From positions 1 to 30,490 of IMG/VR virus record IMGVR_UViG_3300044522_000142: DNA of 30,490 nt, one strand, 5' to 3'. The notes beneath the pieces were generated by a model. The model searched no databases. It was not told the DNA's origin and saw nothing but the letters and a program-made list of their open reading frames with translations. Source of the stretch: a virus. A program made the translations under genes and the position numbers. How positions within the stretch are numbered: the first letter of the stretch is position 1; each line of letters starts with the position of its first letter. Positions 7,103 to 14,345 of the stretch are shown here, in pieces.

Positions 7103-8292
7103 ATTGCTGTTTGCCCATCTGTTCCTAATGTTGGTAAATCGCCACCTTCAACACCAGCCACAGGTGCGCCAGCAATACCAAGAATGAACTGATCACCACC
7201 TTCATAGGGTTCACGACCTTCAATCTGGCGTGCTTCATTAGGTGTCAAAGTTCCAGACATGATCATAGTTTGCTGCGCACGAACCCTAGTTAGTTGATCT
7301 GCTCTTGCAATTTCGTTTGTGTCAAAGCGTACTTTTTCTTGTGGTGGCAGTAGTTCACTGATGCAATCTTCTAGGCGTTTGCAATATGGCATAAGCGTAT
7401 GGCGCAAGAAGTTGATACCTGCTGATTCAACATTTTGATATGTCTGGCTGTCACCACCACTACCATTTATCATGTGCAAAGGAATGCGATAAGCCCTAGC
7501 AATATCACGCACGATTGCTTCTCTGTGATTGATGGTATCCATGTCTGATGCGCTGACAGTGACGCTGCGCCATTTCAACCCACCAGTAAGCACAGCAGGT
7601 TTGCGTGATTTGTAGTGCGTATCAAACCATGTGTTGCGCAGAACTTCTGCTGCTTCAGGTGAAAGATTATTATCAGTTTCAAGCACTGATGAAGGTGTTG
7701 CACCATCACCATAAAACTGCGCAAGGAAACGATCAATAGCCAATGATGTTCCTATGGTCTGACGCAAAGATTCCAATGGTGAAACACCACGCACCTGATT
7801 AGGAAAACGCAACCAATCAATCTGTTTAATCACATCACTGCTGTATATCTCTTTGCTACCAATGATTTCATACTGGCGTTCACCATTACCATCAAGAATA
7901 ATTGAAACCCTATCTGGGTGTAAGTTGCGCATCTCTATTAGTTGCCCACCTTCTCTTGGGGCATAAATGAAAACAGTTCCATGCACTGCAAGTGTGGCAA
8001 TTGCTTGATGGATAAAATCAAACATGGTTTGTTCAGCGTTAGGTTTGCGTAATACCAGTGGCATTGGCAAACGCTCTAGGCGTGAACCAATTTCTTTGTA
8101 TGGGTATAGGGGCATCATTGCTACAGAGTCAGCCAACAAAGTAACTGCTGAAATAATTGCTGTGCTTGTAAAGGCTGAATCTTGCGTAACTACTTCACCA
8201 GCAGAACTACCGTACAACGGTCTAGCAGTAATACCAGTGGGATCAATGCTGAACGGTAACTGGCGTGCTTCCGTTTTTCTAAACAGGGTCAT
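7099..8292 (-). CDS. Portal protein, HK97 family
   Basis: A 397-aa protein of the usual length for the family. It contains the N-terminal helix ISAVTLLADSVAMMPLYPY, the LAVHGTVFIY and LIEMRNLHPDRVSII wing strands, GVSPLESLRQTIGTSLAIDRF, and KFx-type stem segments including REAIVRDIARAYRIPLHMIN and the SAGINFLRHTLMPYCKRLED helix. The portal is the dodecameric DNA channel and terminase docking site. The ATG overlaps the stop of the 44-aa membrane gene (ATGA). The tail end (GMTPNEAR-like GTLTPNEARQIEGREPYEGGD) is typical. Confidence 0.95.
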   Translation of the reverse strand: MTLFRKTEARQLPFSIDPTGITARPLYGSSAGEVVTQDSAFTSTAIISAVTLLADSVAMMPLYPYKEIGSRLERLPMPLVLRKPNAEQTMFDFIHQAIATLAVHGTVFIYAPREGGQLIEMRNLHPDRVSIILDGNGERQYEIIGSKEIYSSDVIKQIDWLRFPNQVRGVSPLESLRQTIGTSLAIDRFLAQFYGDGATPSSVLETDNNLSPEAAEVLRNTWFDTHYKSRKPAVLTGGLKWRSVTVSASDMDTINHREAIVRDIARAYRIPLHMINGSGGDSQTYQNVESAGINFLRHTLMPYCKRLEDCISELLPPQEKVRFDTNEIARADQLTRVRAQQTMIMSGTLTPNEARQIEGREPYEGGDQFILGIAGAPVAGVEGGDLPTLGTDGQTAI

Positions 8293-8423
8293 GCGTTGGC
8301 TTCAATCATTGCAACTATTGCAAGACCTGATGCGATAAGACCAAGTTTAATGTTGAACATATATACACCAATGCAAGCAGTAAGAACACCAAGGGCTTCA
8401 GCAATAACTAATTTAAGTTTCAT
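8289..8423 (-). CDS. 44-aa small membrane protein between terminase and portal
   Basis: A short gene filling the gap between terminase and portal: start ATG at 8423, 4 nt after the terminase stop, and end in an ATGA overlap with the portal. The product starts MKLKLVIAEALGVLTACIGV and is nearly all hydrophobic, with two possible membrane segments (about 5-20 and 24-41) split by FNIK. Short membrane proteins in this place are seen in other siphoviruses, role unknown. Perfect spacing on both sides is the main evidence that it is translated. Confidence 0.78.
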   Translation of the reverse strand: MKLKLVIAEALGVLTACIGVYMFNIKLGLIASGLAIVAMIEANA

Positions 8424-8427
8424 GCCA

Positions 8428-9906
8428 TCACCATACATTAGCAATCATAGGTGTAGGCGTATTACTTGAACGCCTAGTTGCACGATCAATAGCCATGCAC
8501 ATAGCAATGCACGCATCTATCTTTCTTCTGCTCTTACCTTTAGACAAACGCCAGCCTTGTTCTGTCATGCGCTGTGCAGCAGACAAAACCTGATCAGTGA
8601 ACATAGGTGAACCACCATGCACAATCTTCTTTCCAACAATAAATTCATAAGCAGTACCACACGCAGGTATCATTCTTTGTGATGACTGTGGAAACTCAAC
8701 CATTGGTAGCCCATCATCATAAAGTGCTTCTGCTGAACGCTGAAAAAATGCAGGGTCATAAGCAAATTCTTGAACTTCAAGTTCATTGTGCAGTTCACGC
8801 AGATGCGATTCAATAGCGTGAATATCAATGGCTTCTTGATCTGGGTGAAAGATCTTTGCCTGCACAGCAATGCGCCCATCTTCATGTGGCTGCGCTATCA
8901 CAATGCCTACACTGTCATGCTTTAATGCCATGTCAATGCCAACCCAGCAAGGATCATAAGCATTGATGGTGGCATCACCTGTGCATTGTTCCCACGCACC
9001 AACAGGTAGCCATGATTCTTGGCTGCGTGTCCACTGGTTTAATCTGAACCTGCGCATTGCTGCTTCACTAGATTGGCGTGCAGACACACGCATATCATCA
9101 AGATCTAACAAGCCCAACGCCAGATTAGGGTTGGCAATCTTCCATTGCTTTTCATCATTGATATCACAATCTGTTTTGGCTTCCCACCACCAGAAACCAA
9201 ACTGATCTTCACTGGCTTCACCAGCAGCAACCCTTTTGCCATACTGATACAAACGACCACACAAAGATTCAAGATCAAACCCAGCAGTGGTGATAGCAAC
9301 CACTAATGGATCTAGGCGTGCGCCAGAACCCATTGTTAGTGCGTCATACAAATCATCATTGCGTTGCACATGAAGTTCATCAAACACCACCAGTGATGGG
9401 TTTAATCCCTGTGCCAGTTTGCCATCTGAAGAAAGCACACGATAGATAGCACCAGTGGAAGGTACTTCAATAGCATCACGATAAACCTTGCATTCATTTA
9501 TCAAAGATGATGAACGCTGAATCTGATGTTTTGCTTCTTCAAAAACAATGCGTGCCTGCTGACGATCACCAGCAGCAGAATAAACTTCAGCACCTGCTTC
9601 ACCAGCAAACAACCCATACAACGCCAACGCTGAACCCAGCAAAGATTTACCTTGCTTTCTGGGCAGACCAATCAACGCACGCTTGTAACGCAACCTGCCA
9701 GCATCATTGCGTTCTAGCAATGCACGCAACAGCCACTGTTGCCAATCAGTAAAAGTTAAGGGTTCACCAGCACGCACACCTTTGGTAACACGCAAAAAAT
9801 ATTCTGCAAAAGCAATAACATCATCACCATCACTAATCACACTGCGCTGTGGTGTCGCATACGCAGGCTTCCACGCTTGCTTAGGCTTGGCTGGAACGCT
9901 TGCCAT
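8428..9906 (-). CDS. terL: Terminase large subunit
   Basis: A 492-aa packaging ATPase/nuclease of the Terminase_1 type. ATPase: Walker A GLPRKQGKS (80-88), Walker B LVVFDE (172-177), coupling motif ITTAGF (205-210). Nuclease: acidic GIDMALKHDS (about 323-332), with a late RRKIDACIAMCMA segment (about 467-479) carrying a third acid. It cuts and pumps DNA into the prohead through the portal. It overlaps the small subunit gene by 26 nt. The HNH gene upstream is a frequent partner of terminases of cos-type phages. Confidence 0.96.
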   Translation of the reverse strand: MASVPAKPKQAWKPAYATPQRSVISDGDDVIAFAEYFLRVTKGVRAGEPLTFTDWQQWLLRALLERNDAGRLRYKRALIGLPRKQGKSLLGSALALYGLFAGEAGAEVYSAAGDRQQARIVFEEAKHQIQRSSSLINECKVYRDAIEVPSTGAIYRVLSSDGKLAQGLNPSLVVFDELHVQRNDDLYDALTMGSGARLDPLVVAITTAGFDLESLCGRLYQYGKRVAAGEASEDQFGFWWWEAKTDCDINDEKQWKIANPNLALGLLDLDDMRVSARQSSEAAMRRFRLNQWTRSQESWLPVGAWEQCTGDATINAYDPCWVGIDMALKHDSVGIVIAQPHEDGRIAVQAKIFHPDQEAIDIHAIESHLRELHNELEVQEFAYDPAFFQRSAEALYDDGLPMVEFPQSSQRMIPACGTAYEFIVGKKIVHGGSPMFTDQVLSAAQRMTEQGWRLSKGKSRRKIDACIAMCMAIDRATRRSSNTPTPMIANVW

Positions 9907-10375
9907 TCACACTCTTTCTAAACATTTCCATTTGTGTTTCAACCTTCACAGCCACAGCACCTAAGCGTGAACGATCAACAGGTGTCAAACCCAATGAACA
10001 CATCATGCTGAACTTCATCTTTTCCAAATTACGCAACTGCACACGGTCACGCCAATCACCAAGTTCACGCACCTGCTTACGCAACTGCTGTTCTTCATCA
10101 GTGATTTCACAAAGCATCTGCACCAGTTCCAAATCTGTATCTGGTCTAAGCCACGCAGCACTGAACGCCCACAAGCGTTGCCACAGTTCTTCACCATAAC
10201 CACCAGCAATCAAAGCCCTAACAGGATCAGGAACACCAGCCGAAATCACAGCACCAGAATCTTTAACAACAGCCAACGCAACATTGCGTGGAACGCCACG
10301 CACAGATTCACCACGCTTCACCTTCACTTCAGTTGGCACACGATTGCGCCCACCAGATCTGCTAGTACCAGCCAT
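9881..10375 (-). CDS. Terminase small subunit (P27-like)
   Basis: A 164-aa protein directly before the large terminase and overlapping it. I chose the ATG at 10375, which gives MAGTSRSGGRNRVPTEVKVK, because AGAAGG stands 8 nt upstream. In-frame ATGs at 10435 and 10498 lengthen it by 20 or 41 residues with no comparable ribosome site. A basic Gly/Arg start, a Pro break (AGVPDPVRALIAGG), then a W-rich helix and long coiled helices (QLRKQVRELGDWRDRVQLRN) match P27-type small terminases. It binds the packaging site and recruits the large subunit. Confidence 0.85.
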   Translation of the reverse strand: MAGTSRSGGRNRVPTEVKVKRGESVRGVPRNVALAVVKDSGAVISAGVPDPVRALIAGGYGEELWQRLWAFSAAWLRPDTDLELVQMLCEITDEEQQLRKQVRELGDWRDRVQLRNLEKMKFSMMCSLGLTPVDRSRLGAVAVKVETQMEMFRKSVNGKRSSQA

Positions 10376-10670
10376 CACCAAAACCTTCTTGCTGTCATCA
10401 GGGTTGCTTGTATCAGAAACCCTATTTGCTGACATTGTACACAGAGAGACGGGGCAGGGGTGAAGAAGAACCCCACCCTGAAAAAATCGCATATACACGG
10501 GGACATCATGTGATGTGATGCTGTCAGACGCTCTGTGAGGGTCTGGGTGTGCGTGGGGTGGGGTTTGGCTTATGTTTGGTGTGTTGTTGGGTTGTGGTGT
10601 GTCCTGTGGGGGTCTGGTGGGGTTATTTGGTGTTGTGTTGTGGTGTTTGGGTTTGTGTTTGGGTTTTTGT
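10376..10670. other. Non-coding tract with strong G/T versus C/A strand skew before the terminase
   Basis: About 295 bp between the HNH gene and the small terminase. The plus strand is almost only G and T from about 10535 to 10670. Nearer the terminase it holds inverted repeats: CAGGG / CCCTG with inner GGGGT / ACCCC (about 10454-10480) and ACATCA / TGATGT (10503-10516), and an A6 run. The plus-strand reading frame across it is low-complexity Val/Cys/Gly/Trp and is not credible. Position suggests the packaging (cos or pac) site. Confidence 0.6.
10539..10563 (+). other. Canonical four-run G-quadruplex motif
   Basis: Four G runs on the plus strand: GGG at 10539-10541, GGG at 10545-10547, GGGG at 10555-10558 and GGGG at 10560-10563. 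Loops are 3, 7 and 1 nt. This satisfies the G3+N1-7 rule and is the only such four-run motif I noticed. Confidence 0.7.
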
Positions 10671-10976
10671 TTATGTTCTGTTGCCTCTGCTGCTGTTGCA
10701 TGACTTGTGCGCTGGGGCTAGTGGGCTGTTCATGTCTGCTGGTATCACATGGTCTGCTGTCCACTGGTCATCTGGTCTGTATCCTTCGCCACATAACCAA
10801 CAGATCGTGGCGTTGTCTCGCACCTGCTTGGCTGCCTTGCGGTAGGTGTAGTCGTAGTGGCTCTTGTCTCTGTGTCGTTGTCTTTGTGTTTCTCTTTTGG
10901 TTTCGCATTGATCGCAGCGTGATGGGTTGTGGTGCAGTGTTCCGCAGGTAAGGCAGGTGCGTGGTGGTCTAGGCAT
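10671..10976 (-). CDS. HNH endonuclease
   Basis: About 101 aa from the ATG at 10976 (MPRPPRTCLTCGTLH). Zinc pairs CLTC and CDQC at the N-terminus, then CWLCGEG, and the HNH core TADHVIPAD followed by LAPAHKSCNSSRG, which supplies His-Asn-type catalytic residues and the second metal Cys. HNH proteins next to the terminase assist genome end processing in many cos phages. The ATG has no good ribosome site (AAAAGAG 14 nt away). Its frame stays open upstream through a nine-A tract to the gene before, so it may be made as a fusion after -1 slippage there. Confidence 0.88.
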   Translation of the reverse strand: MPRPPRTCLTCGTLHHNPSRCDQCETKRETQRQRHRDKSHYDYTYRKAAKQVRDNATICWLCGEGYRPDDQWTADHVIPADMNSPLAPAHKSCNSSRGNRT

Positions 10977-11167
10977 GGTGGGGTGGGTGGCTCTTTTTTT
11001 TTGTAGTACCTGTTGTTTTTGTTGTGTACAAGTGTTGCGTATCCAGCCATCAGGTAGGCACCCCAATTTTTTTCCATGTATGCAAACCAGTCTGTGCGTT
11101 GCTGTGGTGTCATGTCACGCCATAAGCCAAAGGTTGTACCTATTTCTGGTGTGCTACCTATCGTCAT
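10745..11167 (-). CDS. Small protein upstream of HNH; probable -1 fusion partner of HNH
   Basis: The ATG at 11167 is 3 nt after the methyltransferase stop. The first 58 residues look like real protein (FGLWRDMTPQQRTDWFAYME, NWGAYLMAGYATLVHNKNN) and end in KKK on a run of nine A (11002-10994). Beyond it, the zero frame is His/Thr-rich low-complexity shadow of the HNH gene. A -1 slip on the A run continues directly into the HNH frame (RATHPTMPRPP...), giving a 165-aa fusion. The alternatives are a sequencing error in the homopolymer or a free-standing 140-aa protein, which I consider least likely. Confidence 0.6.
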   Translation of the reverse strand: MTIGSTPEIGTTFGLWRDMTPQQRTDWFAYMEKNWGAYLMAGYATLVHNKNNRYYKKKEPPTPPCLDHHAPALPAEHCTTTHHAAINAKPKEKHKDNDTETRATTTTPTARQPSRCETTPRSVGYVAKDTDQMTSGQQTM

Positions 11168-11170
11168 TGG

Positions 11171-12112
11171 TTATGTCTGTTTGATTGTTACTGTGTTGAA
11201 CATTGGGTTATCATCAGTGATTCTGTGTTCTGCAATGGTTGCGTATTCAGGGTTTAGTTCAGTGCCTATAAAGTTTCTGTTGTTTGCCATTGCTACAACT
11301 GCAACTGTTCCTGAACCTGTGAATGGATCTAATACAGTGTCACCTTCTATGGTGCTTGCCAACACGCATGGTAAAACCAGTGCTTCAGGCATCACAGCGA
11401 AATGCGCACCCCTAAATGGTTTAACTGGTATTGACCAAACAGAACGCTTGTTGCGTGTTTCTTTTATTGAAACAAACGCTTCTTGCCCTGTGCCTTCAAC
11501 ACCTTGCCTTTTTCCTTCATAGGTCAATCTGCCTTTGTCGTGTCGTGTGTCAGTTGCCCAAATAGCAGGTTCTTTTATTGCTTCATTGTAAAACTTATAT
11601 GTAGGATTTTTGGTTAGCAGGAATAGATATTCGTGTGATTTTGTGCATCTGTCTGTTACTGATTCAGGCATGGGATTTGGTTTATGCCAAATAATATCTT
11701 GGCGCAAATACCAACCTGCATCTTGTAAAGCAAACGCAACACGCCAAGGGATACCAACTAAATCTTTGGGTTTGATGCCATCACCAGTCTTTGTAAATAC
11801 ACCTTCACGCTCTGTTCCGAAGCCTGCTCTACCGTTGTTGCTGGCTCTGCTGTTGTTGCCTGCGTAACTATCGCCAAGATTCAGCCACAGCACACCATCA
11901 TCTTTTAGTACACGCCAAACAGCATCAAACACAATTACCAGTTCTGATACATATTCATTGGGTGTTTGTTCCAATCCAATCTGCTGTTCTTTTCCATAGT
12001 CACGCAAACCCCAATATGGGGGTGAAGTAATGCAGCACTGCACTGATTTTTCTGGTATCTCATCAAGTCTTGTGCGTGCATCACCTAACATAATTGTTGC
12101 GTTCTTGGTCAT
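11171..12112 (-). CDS. DNA methyltransferase, N4-C/N6-A type, beta class order
   Basis: A 313-aa enzyme. Motif IV comes first as TSPPYWGLRDYG (29-40), target recognition region in the middle, and motif I last as DPFTGSGTV (262-270) followed by NFIGTELNPEY. This order is the beta class; SPPY marks amino-group methylation of adenine or cytosine. It transfers methyl from S-adenosylmethionine to DNA. No restriction enzyme is beside it, so it probably protects phage DNA against host restriction. It overlaps the gene before by ATGA. Confidence 0.93.
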   Translation of the reverse strand: MTKNATIMLGDARTRLDEIPEKSVQCCITSPPYWGLRDYGKEQQIGLEQTPNEYVSELVIVFDAVWRVLKDDGVLWLNLGDSYAGNNSRASNNGRAGFGTEREGVFTKTGDGIKPKDLVGIPWRVAFALQDAGWYLRQDIIWHKPNPMPESVTDRCTKSHEYLFLLTKNPTYKFYNEAIKEPAIWATDTRHDKGRLTYEGKRQGVEGTGQEAFVSIKETRNKRSVWSIPVKPFRGAHFAVMPEALVLPCVLASTIEGDTVLDPFTGSGTVAVVAMANNRNFIGTELNPEYATIAEHRITDDNPMFNTVTIKQT

Positions 12113-12489
12113 GCTGCTTCTTCTTCTTCATTGGTTAGTTGGTAGAACGCTGAACCAAATATCTCTGATGGGTGATAACCAAACTTGATGCAGTAGTAGT
12201 CAGCCCAATACACATCAATGCCATTCTTCTGCCATTGCTGGCGTTTGTTTCTGTGTACTTCAGCAAGGTTGCCTGTGGCTTCTAAGCGTTCCAGCAGTGG
12301 TGTTGGATCTAGGCGTAGTTTCACTTCATCACTGCGCTTACGGTAACTCTTTTGCTGTGCGTATCTCGCTGATCTGCATATGTCGCACCTACAGCCCCTA
12401 CGGGTGTACATAGATATGCCATGTTCTGTTATGTCTTTGGGCAGTGATCCACGACCACGCTTGATTGTTGTGCTGTCTGTGTTTGTCAT
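12109..12489 (-). CDS. CRCxxC-type small DNA-binding-like protein
   Basis: 126 aa from the ATG at 12489, chosen because it overlaps the previous stop as ATGA; the ATG at 12519 would intrude into that gene. It carries the actinophage pattern EHGISMYTRRGCRCDICRSA (about 22-41), a Cys-bearing 'HG-----Y---GCRC--C--A' motif found in many phage proteins of unknown biochemical role. The C-terminus (VYWADYYCIKFGYHPSEIFG) resembles the end of small helix-turn-helix proteins. It overlaps the methyltransferase start, so the two are translationally coupled. Confidence 0.8.
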   Translation of the reverse strand: MTNTDSTTIKRGRGSLPKDITEHGISMYTRRGCRCDICRSARYAQQKSYRKRSDEVKLRLDPTPLLERLEATGNLAEVHRNKRQQWQKNGIDVYWADYYCIKFGYHPSEIFGSAFYQLTNEEEEAA

Positions 12490-12662
12490 TTTGTTTGGTT
12501 TCTCATTACTGCTACCCATTCTGAATGAACAGGTGCGTTGGGGTTGTCTGGGTTTGGTTCTGGTGGTGTTGGCATCAGTGTTGGTGTTGTGATGGTTTTA
12601 CCTTTGGCATCAACTGTTGTGATGTTGTGTCTGTACCAGCGTTCCATGCGTGCGTTTCTCAT
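12486..12662 (-). CDS. Small protein of unknown function (Pro-rich)
   Basis: About 58 aa from the ATG at 12662 (AAGAAAG 9 nt upstream); an ATG at 12710 is possible but lies deep in the 48-aa gene encoded in another frame. It starts with basic MRNARMERWYRHN and has a Pro-rich middle (TPTLMPTPPEPNPDNPNAP). It overlaps the gene before by about 53 nt and the gene after by ATGA. The ATGA junction is the best support for translation. No family recognised. Confidence 0.5.
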   Translation of the reverse strand: MRNARMERWYRHNITTVDAKGKTITTPTLMPTPPEPNPDNPNAPVHSEWVAVMRNQTK

Positions 12663-12756
12663 TGGGTTTTTCTTTCTTGTGTTTGTGTGGGTATGAACAT
12701 ATACATTCATGTACTAACTGTTCACACGCTTTGCAGCGTTCTGGTGGGCTGTTCAT
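12610..12756 (-). CDS. 48-aa Cys-rich small protein
   Basis: Starts at the ATG 12756, which overlaps the stop of the chaperone-like gene upstream (ATGA). MNSPPERCKACEQLVHECIC has a CxxC and a CxC pair and is followed by His/Lys-rich SYPHKHKKEKP, suggesting a zinc-binding knuckle. Overlap-based coupling plus a metal-ligand pattern argue that it is real. Function unknown. Confidence 0.65.
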   Translation of the reverse strand: MNSPPERCKACEQLVHECICSYPHKHKKEKPNEKRTHGTLVQTQHHNS

Positions 12757-13034
12757 TGATTCTTCAACCATTCTTCTATCTGTTCAACAGCGTTAGGTTC
12801 AATGTTGAGAATGTCCCAACCAACAACCATCTTTTGAAACTTGATGAAGTTGGTGTATCGGCTGATCTTGCGTGCATAGAACGCAGCACGCCACGCTATG
12901 TACGCAAAATCAGTTGCATCAGGTTGCGATAGATCACCCATGCTTTTACCTGTGTGTTCTTCCCATTCAGTTAGAACCTTCAGTGTGATTGGCGCATCAA
13001 AAGTTGCGCCATCAAGGGTTGTTATTTGACACAT
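12753..13034 (-). CDS. Tail assembly chaperone-like paralogue in the early region
   Basis: 93 aa from the ATG at 13034 (a GTG at 13043 is possible). The core LTEWEEHTGKSMGDL followed by ATDFAYIAWRAAFYARK aligns with the late chaperone encoded at 1491-1778 (AFERTWNRSVSNF, TDIAWLAWKAEVRNK); both continue into a short helix and an acidic end. Chaperones of this kind normally sit next to the tape measure. This one lies among early genes beside a Myb/SANT-like gene. No slippery extension is seen. It could chaperone another protein, or inhibit or replace the late one. Confidence 0.65.
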   Translation of the reverse strand: MCQITTLDGATFDAPITLKVLTEWEEHTGKSMGDLSQPDATDFAYIAWRAAFYARKISRYTNFIKFQKMVVGWDILNIEPNAVEQIEEWLKNQ

Positions 13035-13049
13035 TAAAGCCACTGATTA

Positions 13050-13487
13050 TCAGCGTTTCTTTGGTTGAAGTTTGTTCCAGCGCAACTGGCACGCTTTATA
13101 TGACCTGCCAAGAGTCTTAGCAATGTCAGACATATCAGTGCCAACTTTTTTAAGTCTCAATAACTGTGCATCTTCTTTCTTTGTCCAGCGTGCGTTGGCA
13201 TTCTGGCTGTCAATGCGTGTGCGCTTTGGTGGGTTGGTGCTGGTCACAATGTTGTTAATCACTGGTTTGCTGATGTTGGTGATTTTGGCAAGGTTGTAAA
13301 TGTAGGTTTGTTCTGCATCTGTCAAAGCATCAAAGCGTTCTTGTTCCCATGAATGCAATGGCAGGTTGGCTGCCATTTTGGTTGCTATCAGCGATCTTGT
13401 AATCATTGTTGTTTGGTGTTGAAGTGTTGCAATGTCTCGCAATGCTTTCATCAGTGTTGGTTCTATTTTGTGTTGTTTGTTGAACAT
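13050..13487 (-). CDS. Myb/SANT-like DNA-binding protein
   Basis: A 145-aa basic protein. The last 50 residues form a Myb/SANT-like repeat: ARWTKKEDAQLLRLKKVG, then MSDIAKTLGRSYKACQLRW with the usual spaced Trp and the R-S-K/A-C recognition helix. The N-terminal 90 residues are helical (ALTDAEQTYIYNLAKITNIS, KPVINNIV), possibly a second HTH. Upstream AGAAGAAAG supports the ATG at 13487. Such domains are rare in phages compared with ordinary HTH. A transcription regulator or a replication factor is the likely role. Confidence 0.78.
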   Translation of the reverse strand: MFNKQHKIEPTLMKALRDIATLQHQTTMITRSLIATKMAANLPLHSWEQERFDALTDAEQTYIYNLAKITNISKPVINNIVTSTNPPKRTRIDSQNANARWTKKEDAQLLRLKKVGTDMSDIAKTLGRSYKACQLRWNKLQPKKR

Positions 13488-13504
13488 GGTTCTTTCTTTC
13501 TTCT

Positions 13505-13744
13505 CTATTGGGAGATCTTGCGCCTAATGGCGTTGTGCATTGTGCAGCCCCAATCAACAACCAGATCAAAACGATCTGGGTGGAAGTGTTGTGGGTTTTG
13601 TTCTGCTGTGTTCATGCGTGGTGTTAGCACTGCGCTGAACCTGTCAATGATTGCTTCTGGCATCAATGGCATCAGGTGTTCTGATAGGCGCATCAATTGG
13701 TATTGGGTTTTGTAGTTGATGATGTTTGGTTTGTTGGTTTTCAT
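13505..13744 (-). CDS. Small protein of unknown function
   Basis: A 79-aa protein from the ATG at 13744 (MKTNKPNIINYKTQ), which overlaps the stop of the 26-aa membrane peptide as ATGA. It includes QLMRLSEHLMPLMPEAIIDR, a helical run, and FDLVVDWGCTMHNAIRRKIS at the end. No motif I can name. Between the 26-aa gene and the Myb-like gene it is part of the early run of small genes. A longer version starting at 13750 differs by two residues. Confidence 0.62.
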   Translation of the reverse strand: MKTNKPNIINYKTQYQLMRLSEHLMPLMPEAIIDRFSAVLTPRMNTAEQNPQHFHPDRFDLVVDWGCTMHNAIRRKISQ

Positions 13745-13821
13745 TGCCAAATCTTTCTGTGTTTGTGAATGGCAATAGCCAAAATGGTTAGTACCACGCT
13801 GATTGTTATTAGATCTTCCAT
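13741..13821 (-). CDS. 26-aa membrane peptide
   Basis: MEDLITISVVLTILAIAIHK plus a basic end (HRKIWQ): one membrane helix with positive inside residues. The ribosome site AGAAAGACAGCA precedes the ATG, the same context seen at 1778 and 21525, and the stop overlaps the next ATG (ATGA). Small size limits certainty, but two independent start/stop signals support it. Confidence 0.62.
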   Translation of the reverse strand: MEDLITISVVLTILAIAIHKHRKIWQ

Positions 13822-13848
13822 GTGCTGTCTTTCTATTGATTGGGTGTG

Positions 13849-14103
13849 TCAGTTCACTTCATCACATGATGGGTGATACAACCAATCATCTTTTGCTATG
13901 TAATTGCCTTGCTTTATCAGCGCATCAATTTCAATTTTTGCACCACGCAAAGTTGGGCAAAGTTCATAATTGGGTTTTGCACTGCGCATCACAAATGTGT
14001 ATGCCCATTCTTTACCATTGGTGTAGTGGTAATCACGCTTAATGTGTACGCCACGATAAATGTAGCCATTAGCAATCTTGATGGTGGTTGTGGTTTTGTT
14101 CAT
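13849..14103 (-). CDS. Small protein, paralogue of 16636-16869
   Basis: 84 aa from the ATG at 14103, which stands 6 nt after a TATGAT -10 box. It resembles the 77-aa protein at 16636-16869: both begin MNK, then 'Y-YR---IK' (YIYRGVHIKRDY / YEYRDFIIKKTQ), an EWxY/W strand and a TLRGAKIEID / TLTNAKAFVD helix. An upstream ATG at 14145, coupled to the previous stop as TAATG, would add 14 residues (MNTSNTISTCYDSG), so two starts are possible. Function unknown. Confidence 0.68.
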   Translation of the reverse strand: MNKTTTTIKIANGYIYRGVHIKRDYHYTNGKEWAYTFVMRSAKPNYELCPTLRGAKIEIDALIKQGNYIAKDDWLYHPSCDEVN

Positions 14104-14109
14104 ACCTGA

Positions 14110-14115
14110 ATCATA
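14110..14115 (-). promoter_or_regulatory. Putative leaderless -10 box (TATGAT)
   Basis: TATGAT, then TCAGGT (14109-14104), then the ATG at 14103. The same box-spacer-ATG context occurs at 16869 (TATAAT-TCAGGT-ATG). No convincing -35 is seen 18 nt upstream. Confidence 0.45.
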
Positions 14116-14144
14116 ACAGGTGCTGATGGTGTTGCTGGTGTTCA

Positions 14145-14345
14145 TTATTTCATTGCCCATTTGACCACTGCAACAATTGCAAGTTCTGCGTTGTATTTGG
14201 TTTTGAAGTTGCGTGTTGATTTTGTGCGTATATCGGTAAGCAACCAATACTTTGCATCAGCAGTAATGATGCGTTCAATGGTGAACATTGATAAATCTTT
14301 GGTTTCCAGAATCAACTGGTTGATTGGTGTGTGATTCCTTTTCAT
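14145..14345 (-). CDS. Small protein of unknown function
   Basis: 66 aa from the ATG at 14345, coupled to the previous stop (TAATG). MKRNHTPINQLILETKD, then MFTIERIITADAKYWLLTD in beta-strand pattern, then a basic stretch (RTKSTRNFKTKYN) and a short hydrophobic helix (AELAIVAVVKWAMK). Both neighbours carry promoter-like starts, so it is probably co-transcribed from the 14545 promoter. The third of a trio of small proteins; no family recognised. Confidence 0.62.
   Translation of the reverse strand: MKRNHTPINQLILETKDLSMFTIERIITADAKYWLLTDIRTKSTRNFKTKYNAELAIVAVVKWAMK

Noticed and set aside
10535-10951. Plus-strand reading frames rich in Val, Cys, Gly and Trp across the G/T tract
   Set aside because: Low complexity, driven by base skew and antisense to the HNH gene; no ribosome site.
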